Shown here in pieces: positions 52,302 through 59,879 of a DNA stretch of 64,000 nt. The notes beneath the pieces are model-generated. The model saw only the letters and a program-made list of their open reading frames with translations. It was not told the DNA's origin and did not search any database. Source of the stretch: JAPLKB01 sp964429485 (GTDB taxonomy: Bacteria; Desulfobacterota; Syntrophorhabdia; Syntrophorhabdales; Syntrophorhabdaceae); assembly GCA_964429485.1 (NCBI GenBank), contig CAYSBW010000005.1, forward strand, positions 11,020-75,019, read 5' to 3'. Each line of letters opens with the position of its first letter. Positions within the stretch are counted from its first letter, which is position 1. A program made the translations under genes and the position numbers.

Positions 52302-55019
52302 ATGGCAAACAAGATTATATTTACAGTCGATTACAAGGCAAACGATCCTGAAAAACCTTTGTTTGATGTTATTTCTTTCGAAGGACGTGAGGCAATATCA
52401 ATTCCGTACACATTTAAAATAGCGTTGCGTTCCAAGACAGATGCAAAGGATACGATTTTTATAAACAAAAGGGCAACCCTTGGCATCATTATGGATGACA
52501 CCGAAGCAAAACCTGTAAAAGAAGCCTCATCGGCGTACAGAGGTGTTATCGCGTCTTTTTCCAGGAAGGATAAGATTGGTGATTATTACCATTATGATGC
52601 TGTTATAGTTCCCAGATTTGCCTTTCTGGGGTTGTTCAAAAAATCGGATATTTTTATCGATACCCCTTTATATACAGATGGGGGTGACAGTATAATGGGT
52701 GCCTTGCTGAAGGAAGGCGGGTTTGCAGGGGAGGAGTATCATATTTCCCTGAAAAACACGGGGAAATATGCACCGTATAAGGATCCTTACAACCGTTATG
52801 CCTATGTATGCCAGTACGAGGAAACGGATCTTGATTTTATGTCCCGCCTCATGGAAAGGGAAGGGATATATTATTATTTTGAACAGCCTGCGCTTAAAAA
52901 GGACACCAACGGCGATTATACTGCATTATCCACCGAACAGTCAGTTTTTACCGACACAAAGGATATAGGAATAACAAGGAATAGAAAACTGCGTTATCGT
53001 TTTCTTCCAAACCAGTCGGTTGCGCCTGATCCGAATGCTGTTAATTCAATATCACTTGAACAGAAAATGCTTCCCGGAAAGGTTACAATAATGAATTATG
53101 ATTATGAAAAGGCATCTCTCGATGACAAAGGTGTCATATCATGTTCTGCCTTTGTATCAAAAGACAATAGCGAGGACAAAACCCTTCAGGGTGAAGTAAG
53201 GATATACGGAGAAAATTTTGTAAACCCCGACAAGGGCGGTGACGGAGATTTCCTTGCCACGATAAGGGCACAGGAGATTTTCTGCCAGGGCAGCATTTAT
53301 TCAGGAAGGAGCACGGCAGTGCCGCTTATGCCCGGCATGAAGGTTACCCTTGACGAAAGTGCATCCGCATCATTTAAAGGCGACTATCTTATCACTGAGG
53401 TTACGCACCATGGTCAGCAGCAATTACCAGGTATGGATCCTCTCAAATATTATCCTCCTTTTTATGGAAACGAGTTTACCATGATACGCTCTGATGTACA
53501 GTTCAGGCCGAAACGTATAACGCCTGGACCGAAGATCTACGGTACTTTAAACGCTGTGGTTGACGGGGATGCGGAAAGTGAATATGCACAGATGGACGAT
53601 AAGGGCCGCTACAAGGTAAAATTTCCATTTTTGTCCAAATCGAAAGATCAGGGCAAGAGTTCCGTATGGATAAGGATGTCTTCTCCGTATGCAGGTGCAA
53701 GCGACAAGACATACGGTATACATTTCCCCCTTCATAAAGGCGCCGAGGTTGCGCTTGCATTCAGGGACGGCAATCCGGATCAGCCCTTTATATCAGGTGC
53801 CCTTTTCAATTCTCAGAATAAGAATGTTGTTACAAACTCCAACAGCAGCCAGGGTATTATAAAATCGGCCGGTGGACACAAACTTGTTATGGAAGATAAG
53901 GAAGGGCAGAAATCAATAGGGCTTTTCTGTTCGCACGGCGGGGATGAAGGCACATGGTTCTGGGCGGGCAATGAATCCTCGCCGACATGGGACTTCAAAA
54001 CAAAAGGAAACAAGCACGAGGTTATTTGCGGCCAGGAGGATTCTGTTGTCCTGGGCGCTGAGAACTATATTACGGTCGGCTCCAACATGGAAGCCATTGT
54101 GGGTAATGCCAACGAACTGATACTGGCGCAGAAATTTGTAGCAGAACTGGCAGGAAGCATAGAATTCAAGGGGGGTCACCACATTGAATTTGGAAAGGAA
54201 ACGGAAAGGATAAAAGATTCGGAAGAACTTGTGGGCATTCAAAAAGTATCGCTGGGCGCCGGACTTGACCCTGGTGAGAAAGCTGCGATGGGAACGGCTC
54301 GCAAGGCCATATACGGAGGTATAGCAGCTCTGGGAGCGGCCCTGTCAGCAGGCGCAGGGAATGTTGCGGCAAGTGCGTACCCCCACGAAGAGGAAGGTGC
54401 AAAAGCTCTTCCAACGCTGGGGGTAACAATGGCCGGGATTCTCGGTGGAATCATAGCCCAGGTTGTCGCTTTGAACAGGATGGTGAACAATCTGAAAACA
54501 GAGCTTCTTCATCCTGTATCTGAGATTGCCCTTGACGGAAGCGGGATTGAGATATCGACAAAGGATACTGCAAGAGAGGGAACAACAATAGGTGTGAAAA
54601 GGGGAGACGAGTTCTCCAGTTCTCTAAAAATAAAAGCCGGATTGCAACGTGGAGCAGACAGGATTACACTGATCAACAACGAACATGCCAAAATCGAGAT
54701 GATTGATGGTGATTCCATAACAATTATGCAGGATACGGGCAACAACGATGGAACAAAGATTTTTATGGACAATGATAAGGTTGAGATCCAAAAAGGGTCA
54801 AGAAGGGGAAAGATAACCATAAAAAATGATTCCATAGTGGCAGGTTTCGGCATGGGAAACGGACAGGTAACGATAAAACAGGACCTGTGCAGGATTGAAC
54901 AGGCGGGTAAATCAATCTCAATAGACCAGAATAACATTAAAATGAAATTCGGTGGCAATGAATTAACATTAAGTCCGGCGGCTATCGAGCAAAACGGCAC
55001 TTTTATAAAGCTTGGATGA
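52302..55019 (+). CDS. T6SS spike protein VgrG with hydrophobic insert
   Basis: The ATG at 52302 has GGAGG at 7 nt; the ATG six bases earlier is too close to it. The 905-residue protein has the gp27-like part (about 1-380, with YRGVIASFSRKDK, YVCQYEETDLDFMSRLMEREGIYYYFE), the gp5 OB domain (MDDKGRYKVKFPF, SSPYAGASDKTYGIHFPLHKGAEVALAF near 430-490) and a beta-helix stalk. At about residues 650-730 the stalk is interrupted by a Gly/Ala-rich hydrophobic stretch (GGIAALGAALSAGAGNVAAS, LGVTMAGILGGIIAQVVAL), then further beta repeats (KMEMIDGDSITI-like, about 790-900) complete the tail. It is followed by a DUF2169 adaptor. Confidence 0.93.
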   Translation: MANKIIFTVDYKANDPEKPLFDVISFEGREAISIPYTFKIALRSKTDAKDTIFINKRATLGIIMDDTEAKPVKEASSAYRGVIASFSRKDKIGDYYHYDAVIVPRFAFLGLFKKSDIFIDTPLYTDGGDSIMGALLKEGGFAGEEYHISLKNTGKYAPYKDPYNRYAYVCQYEETDLDFMSRLMEREGIYYYFEQPALKKDTNGDYTALSTEQSVFTDTKDIGITRNRKLRYRFLPNQSVAPDPNAVNSISLEQKMLPGKVTIMNYDYEKASLDDKGVISCSAFVSKDNSEDKTLQGEVRIYGENFVNPDKGGDGDFLATIRAQEIFCQGSIYSGRSTAVPLMPGMKVTLDESASASFKGDYLITEVTHHGQQQLPGMDPLKYYPPFYGNEFTMIRSDVQFRPKRITPGPKIYGTLNAVVDGDAESEYAQMDDKGRYKVKFPFLSKSKDQGKSSVWIRMSSPYAGASDKTYGIHFPLHKGAEVALAFRDGNPDQPFISGALFNSQNKNVVTNSNSSQGIIKSAGGHKLVMEDKEGQKSIGLFCSHGGDEGTWFWAGNESSPTWDFKTKGNKHEVICGQEDSVVLGAENYITVGSNMEAIVGNANELILAQKFVAELAGSIEFKGGHHIEFGKETERIKDSEELVGIQKVSLGAGLDPGEKAAMGTARKAIYGGIAALGAALSAGAGNVAASAYPHEEEGAKALPTLGVTMAGILGGIIAQVVALNRMVNNLKTELLHPVSEIALDGSGIEISTKDTAREGTTIGVKRGDEFSSSLKIKAGLQRGADRITLINNEHAKIEMIDGDSITIMQDTGNNDGTKIFMDNDKVEIQKGSRRGKITIKNDSIVAGFGMGNGQVTIKQDLCRIEQAGKSISIDQNNIKMKFGGNELTLSPAAIEQNGTFIKLG

Positions 55020-55032
55020 AGGTAGAAGAACC

Positions 55033-57621
55033 ATGAAGACCATTAAACCGGACAATATGTCTTTAATGTTCAGATCGTTCTTTGCCGGCGGTATATATTA
55101 TCTTTCCGTTTCTGCTTGCGCATTCTTTGATCTTGAATTAACACAGCAAAATGAAAGACTTATACATGAACAGCAGATGTGGCCTGTCATAGAAGCATCA
55201 CTCGGCAAAGGAGAGATATTTGATTTTGGTGTGCCCAAAGAACAGGGAGAATACCTTGTGTACGGGTCATGCTATTCGCCTGAGCCTGCAGGCGGGCTCG
55301 AAGTTGCCGTGAATATAGGAGTGTCTGCAAAAAGGCTCTATGTTTTGGGAGACTGCTACTGGACAATGACGGGGATATCTGACCCGGAACCTTTTACTGT
55401 TATGCCCGTTGACTATTTCCATGCATTCGGAGGAGACGGGTTTGAAAAAAACCCCTTGGGCAAGGGAATAGTTCCTGATGAAGAAGGAAGGACAGCCCTT
55501 CCGAATATACAGGATAGGAAAAGCCTTGTCGGTTCCAGCAGCGACAGACCGGATCCTGCTGGTTTTGCTGCTTATCCGATGAACTGGCCCCAGAGAATGC
55601 GCTATATGGGCTCGGTTGATGATATGTATTTAATCAAAAGCTGGCCCTATTTTCCTGAGGGTACAGATCCCCGATATTTCAATACCGCCCCCTATGATCA
55701 GAGGATAAACGGTTTTTTTACAGGCGATGAAAAGATAGAGATATTCAACATGCACCCGGAAAAGGTTCATACAAGTTCGGAGCTTCCAGGTTTGAGGGCA
55801 AGAATATTCATGCATATAAAGGAAGGAGGTACAGAGGTCTTCAGGGAAATCAAGTCAAGACCTGAAACAATATGGTTGTTTCCCGACAAGCAAAGGGGAA
55901 TACTGCTTTTTCGAAGTTCCACAGAAGTTGCATCCGAGGATTATGATGATGTTTACCATTGTTTTGCACAATGGGAGAAACTCTCTGATGAACCTAAACC
56001 GTTGGATTATTACTACGGACTTTTTCAGGAAGAGATAAAACCACGGGACGAGGATCGGGAGGCTCTCAATGCCGAAGATGTTTCTGCGGAACCTCAGGGT
56101 GAAAAGGTTATGCCCGAAACAAAACAGACCGATGTCGCATCTCATGCGGAAATGGACCCACAAATTTCCGCTGTTTTGAAAGATGCCCGTACCCTTGAGG
56201 CAAATGCTGCGGCACAGCTAAAAAAACTCGGCATGACTCCTGAGGAGGCATTTAACAAATACGGGTCTGTATCTGTTGAAGGTAATGCAAAAACGCTTGT
56301 GGAGCTTGAACTCCTGGTTGCCGGACTGGAGAAGCAGACGCAGGAACTCATGCAAAGGTTCAACATCACCGGTAAGGATATTGAAGGTATTATAGAGTCA
56401 AAACCGCACTCCCCGACAATCCCTGCCGATAAGGCAATAGCGGATTTAAGAAAGGCGGGCATCGTTAATCCCGATTTGGAGATGCAGTTAAAGGAGGCGG
56501 AGAGGCTCGTCAAAGAGGCGGAAAAAAATCTGGATGATATTAAAAAAAGGTCAAAAGGCATTCCAATGGCCGAAGACATGAAACAACCTGACGAAAGACA
56601 AGTACCTTCAGAAACATCGTTACCGAAAAAGGTATTGACTGTCGATGATGTGATAAACCGGTACAAGGTAGACAGAAACATGCGGGGTCTTGACCTGACA
56701 GATCTTGACCTGACAGATCAAGATCTGAAGGGTGCCGATTTTACCGGATCTGTGCTTGAAAGAACCGTATTTAAACATGCACATCTTGATAACGCAGTGT
56801 TTGAGAGTGCCCGCTTGACCGGTGCTGATTTCACGGGCGCTTCGTTGAGCTGTTCACGATTTACAGAGAGTATTGCAACGCATGTATGCTTTGAAAATGC
56901 CTGTCTTGCAAGGAGCAATCTCTCGGACGCCGATTTCACGGGAAGTATCTTTAAAAGAGCCGACTTGACGGAGTCTGCCATGAATAACACCATATTTGAA
57001 AATGCCGATTTGGAAGATGTGGTTGGCTGTAAAACCGTTGCTAAAAATGCATTATTTGCCGGTGCGAACCTTTCTGACGGGGATTTTACAGGTGCGGATA
57101 TAACAGGGGCCGACCTTTCAAATGCGAATCTCTCTTTTGCGGTCTTTGTGAATGCTGTTGCCGTAAAGGCAAAGTTCTACGGAGCTTCAGGAGAACAGCC
57201 GGTCTTCGGTTATGCTATGCTTGAGGGTTCTGTAGCGGATAAAAATACGCTTATAAACGAGGGGAGGTTTACGCACACGAATTTTACCGGATCGTGCTGG
57301 GAGGGGGCGCGACTGCCCAGTGCGCAGATGGTTTCAGCGATACTTGACAGATCCGATTTCAGCGCATGTGAACTCCAACATGCTGTAATGGTTTTTGCCT
57401 CGGCCAGGTATACAAATTTTTCAAAGGCGGATTTAAGCAGCGTCAATATGAGCGCCATAAATCTATTGAAGGGTTCGTTGCGTAAATCCAATCTTACAAG
57501 GACGGATTTAAAATTTTCAAATTTGTTCGGTGTTGATTTTTATAAGGCAAAACTCGAAAAAACAAGGCTTACGGGGGCGAATATAAAAAGGACAATACTT
57601 ATTGTAAAACCTGAGGAGTAA
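55033..57621 (+). CDS. DUF2169 T6SS adaptor fused to pentapeptide-repeat domain
   Basis: The ATG at 55033 is preferred over a TTG at 55012. The 862-residue protein has three parts. Residues about 10-330 are DUF2169 (GDCYWT, HAFGGDGFEKNPLGKG, LPNIQDRKSLVGSSSDRPDPAGF, WPYFPEGTDPRYFNTAP, NMHPEKVHTSSELPGLR). Residues about 370-535 are charged helices with coiled-coil character. Residues about 549-855 are pentapeptide repeats of A(D/N)LxG/AxF type forming a predicted four-sided beta-helix. DUF2169 proteins are known to act as adaptors for DUF4150 PAAR-like effectors on VgrG. The repeat domain could be a docking rod or the payload. Confidence 0.9.
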   Translation: MKTIKPDNMSLMFRSFFAGGIYYLSVSACAFFDLELTQQNERLIHEQQMWPVIEASLGKGEIFDFGVPKEQGEYLVYGSCYSPEPAGGLEVAVNIGVSAKRLYVLGDCYWTMTGISDPEPFTVMPVDYFHAFGGDGFEKNPLGKGIVPDEEGRTALPNIQDRKSLVGSSSDRPDPAGFAAYPMNWPQRMRYMGSVDDMYLIKSWPYFPEGTDPRYFNTAPYDQRINGFFTGDEKIEIFNMHPEKVHTSSELPGLRARIFMHIKEGGTEVFREIKSRPETIWLFPDKQRGILLFRSSTEVASEDYDDVYHCFAQWEKLSDEPKPLDYYYGLFQEEIKPRDEDREALNAEDVSAEPQGEKVMPETKQTDVASHAEMDPQISAVLKDARTLEANAAAQLKKLGMTPEEAFNKYGSVSVEGNAKTLVELELLVAGLEKQTQELMQRFNITGKDIEGIIESKPHSPTIPADKAIADLRKAGIVNPDLEMQLKEAERLVKEAEKNLDDIKKRSKGIPMAEDMKQPDERQVPSETSLPKKVLTVDDVINRYKVDRNMRGLDLTDLDLTDQDLKGADFTGSVLERTVFKHAHLDNAVFESARLTGADFTGASLSCSRFTESIATHVCFENACLARSNLSDADFTGSIFKRADLTESAMNNTIFENADLEDVVGCKTVAKNALFAGANLSDGDFTGADITGADLSNANLSFAVFVNAVAVKAKFYGASGEQPVFGYAMLEGSVADKNTLINEGRFTHTNFTGSCWEGARLPSAQMVSAILDRSDFSACELQHAVMVFASARYTNFSKADLSSVNMSAINLLKGSLRKSNLTRTDLKFSNLFGVDFYKAKLEKTRLTGANIKRTILIVKPEE
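56689..56718 (+). repeat. Exact 15-bp tandem duplication in pentapeptide region
   Basis: CTTGACCTGACAGAT occurs twice in direct succession (56689-56703 and 56704-56718), encoding LDLTD twice at the start of the beta-helix. The unit is exactly one pentapeptide, so it records growth of the repeat domain by in-frame duplication. Confidence 0.85.
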
Positions 57622-58704
57622 ATGGAAAGAAATGAGATGAGCATCGAAGAGATTATAAAAAGGGGTAAAAATGAGGGCAGGATAAGCTCTGTCAACTTTG
57701 CAGGGAGTAATCTTGCCGGCGTCGACCTGTCGGAAATAAACTTCGAACACGTAGATTTCCGTGGGGCAAATCTTGTCGGGGCATTATTTGCAGGTTCTGT
57801 CATGGTACATGTAGACTTTAGAGAGGCAAACCTCGAAGGAACCTCTCTCAGAGAAGGCGATTTTTCGGATGTAGACTTTACATCCGCTCGAATGATACAT
57901 GCTGTTCTGGATGAGTCATCTTTCAGTAAAAATGTTTTTTCAGGTACAGACCTTACGAATGCATCTGCTTTGAAAGCGCGATTTTCCAATTGTTCTTTTT
58001 CAGACACTGTTTTTTTAAATGCAGGATTACATATGGCAGCCATGTATAATTCGGTTGCGAAAAAGATCAATTTTACGGGAGCAGATTTGTCGAGATTTAT
58101 GGCACATAAAACCAATTTTGAAGAGGTTGTATTCAACAGGACTGATCTTACAAAGGCCATGTTCATGGACATTGTATTGAAGAAGCAGCAATTCCCTGAA
58201 TGCATCCTCATTATGGTTATGTTTGACAGGAGCAATATGACTGGTGCCGATTTTACCGGCCTTGATATTACCCAGGCAAGTTTTGCCGAAGCAAAGCTCG
58301 ATGATGCAAGATTCATCGGAGTGAAGGGAGAGTATGCAAACTTCAGGGCTGCATCGTGTATTCATGCAGATTTTTCCGATGTTGATCTGTATATGGCAGA
58401 TTTTTCCCATGCCGGACTTGATGGTGTCTCCTTTTTTAATGCAAGGGCCGAACAGTCTGTTTTTGAACATGCAATTCTGAACAATGCAGATTTTATAGAA
58501 TCGGATATAACCTATAGCATCTTTTCGCATGCACAAGTGCAGGGGACGGATTTTGCGAGAACGCAATGCTCCTGTGCAGATTTTCACGGTGTTAAAATGG
58601 GTGATGCAAAGTGGGATGAGACTGATACGAGCAAAATATTCGCAACAGACGACGATTTGCTGGAAGCGGAGAACTGGAAAGCACAGCACAGTAATTTACC
58701 TTAA
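57622..58704 (+). CDS. Pentapeptide-repeat protein, T6SS island
   Basis: The 360-residue protein is almost wholly pentapeptide repeats from about residue 20 to 345 (NFAGSNLAGVDLSEINFEHVD, GADFTGLDITQASFAEAKLD and the like), giving a rigid four-sided beta-helix of some fifteen or more coils. A short N-terminal helix (MSIEEIIKRGKNEG) and a polar C-terminal tail flank it. No signal peptide is present. It begins on the base after the previous stop. Such repeats can mimic DNA (MfpA/Qnr) or act as spacers; nothing decides between these here. Confidence 0.88.
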   Translation: MERNEMSIEEIIKRGKNEGRISSVNFAGSNLAGVDLSEINFEHVDFRGANLVGALFAGSVMVHVDFREANLEGTSLREGDFSDVDFTSARMIHAVLDESSFSKNVFSGTDLTNASALKARFSNCSFSDTVFLNAGLHMAAMYNSVAKKINFTGADLSRFMAHKTNFEEVVFNRTDLTKAMFMDIVLKKQQFPECILIMVMFDRSNMTGADFTGLDITQASFAEAKLDDARFIGVKGEYANFRAASCIHADFSDVDLYMADFSHAGLDGVSFFNARAEQSVFEHAILNNADFIESDITYSIFSHAQVQGTDFARTQCSCADFHGVKMGDAKWDETDTSKIFATDDDLLEAENWKAQHSNLP

Positions 58705-58822
58705 GTATTAACAAATTACCCCTCAGCAGACAGACGGGGTATTAAAGGCAGGGCAGGAATATGAAACCATTACAAAACAGGCTTTGGGGTATTAACCTGC
58801 GAGGCAATAAAAGAGGTGAAAC

Positions 58823-59452
58823 ATGGGAAAAATAACACCCCTCAAAAGAAACAATCTTCGGGAATCCGTTGAATTTGGCTGTGGAACCGTTACTGCTGCC
58901 GCAGAAGGCAAATATCATGTATTGACGGAGTATGGAGTTGTTTTGTCTGCGCATAAGGCAGAAAGCTGCCTTATAACACCTGAGCCCGGAGACAGAGTGC
59001 TTATAGCATTGGAAACCAACGACGATGCTTTCATACTCAGCATTCTCTCAAGAAAAAATGTGGAGACAAGGATATCAATGCCTGGCAGGGTTATAATCGA
59101 AGGAGACGAGATATCGCTGCGGGGCAATAAAACTGCATCAATAGAAGCTCCTGAAGTTAAATTATCGGGTATTCATGGCGAAGTCAGCTTTGCCGGCTTT
59201 TCGTTCATTGCAAGCTGGTGTGAAACAAGGGTAAAAAAAGCGGCTGTTTTTGCACATAAACTCGATACGGTAATAGATACATTGGCAGAAAGTATAAGGA
59301 ACAGTTTCCGCAATATTGAGTGTATGGAACAGACAAAGGCAGGACGTATTCGTACCGTAGTAAAGGAAAGATTTTTTCTCAAATCAAAGAATGCCTCTGT
59401 TCTAGCTGAAGAAGATGTATCTGTGGACGGGAAACAGATTCATATCGGTTAA
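58823..59452 (+). CDS. DUF3540 T6SS-associated protein
   Basis: The 209-residue protein matches DUF3540 by its layout: N-terminal gp5-like OB-fold pattern (VEFGCGTVTAAAEGKYHVLTEYG, PGDRVLIALETNDDAFILSIL near 54-75), a beta-repeat stretch (SMPGRVIIEGDEISLRGNKTASIEAPEVKL near 84-114) and a helical C-terminal part. It resembles a shortened VgrG spike and may cap or extend one. It stands between the pentapeptide genes and the PAAR-like gene, as in other DUF2169 cassettes. A 118-bp gap precedes it. Confidence 0.85.
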   Translation: MGKITPLKRNNLRESVEFGCGTVTAAAEGKYHVLTEYGVVLSAHKAESCLITPEPGDRVLIALETNDDAFILSILSRKNVETRISMPGRVIIEGDEISLRGNKTASIEAPEVKLSGIHGEVSFAGFSFIASWCETRVKKAAVFAHKLDTVIDTLAESIRNSFRNIECMEQTKAGRIRTVVKERFFLKSKNASVLAEEDVSVDGKQIHIG

Positions 59453-59467
59453 TAAAAGGAGACTGAC

Positions 59468-59860
59468 ATGTTTGCAGCCACTAAGGAGAAAGGTCAACTA
59501 TTCGCCATGCCCGATGTATGCAAGGTGCCGACTCCGGGAGGGCCGGTCCCCACGCCTTTTCCAAATATAGGAATGCCTCAGACGGCAAACCCGGTCACCA
59601 CAAAGGTGATGATAAATGGTATGCCTGCCCTTACGAAGGCGTCCAGAGTCCAGCCTACAAACGGGGATCAGGCTGGTGCGGCAGGAGGTGTTGTATCGAA
59701 CAAGATCATGGGGCCTGCCGAGTTTATCATGGGAAGTACAAAGGTGAAATTCGAAGGAAATCCGGCGGTATTTATGGGAAATACGACAAAGCAGAACGAC
59801 GGCAATGCTGTTGGTTCATGCCTTGTGCCGAGCCAGAATAAAGTTATGATAATGAGTTAA
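59468..59860 (+). CDS. DUF4150 PAAR-like spike tip protein
   Basis: The 130-residue protein has the PAAR-like pattern of DUF4150: VCKVPTPGGPVPTPFPNIGMP near 17-37, ATTKVMINGMPALTKASRV near 43-60 and VKFEGNPAVFMGNTTKQNDGNAVG near 96-120. It should sharpen the VgrG spike. There is no C-terminal toxin extension, so any effector must bind it or be encoded separately. GGAGA precedes the ATG. Confidence 0.92.
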   Translation: MFAATKEKGQLFAMPDVCKVPTPGGPVPTPFPNIGMPQTANPVTTKVMINGMPALTKASRVQPTNGDQAGAAGGVVSNKIMGPAEFIMGSTKVKFEGNPAVFMGNTTKQNDGNAVGSCLVPSQNKVMIMS

Positions 59861-59879
59861 TTAATAGGGAGTATATATA

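Noticed and set aside
58761..58835. 24-codon frame with a fair ribosome-binding site between the pentapeptide and DUF3540 genes
   Set aside because: Too short, overlaps the DUF3540 start and has no supporting features.
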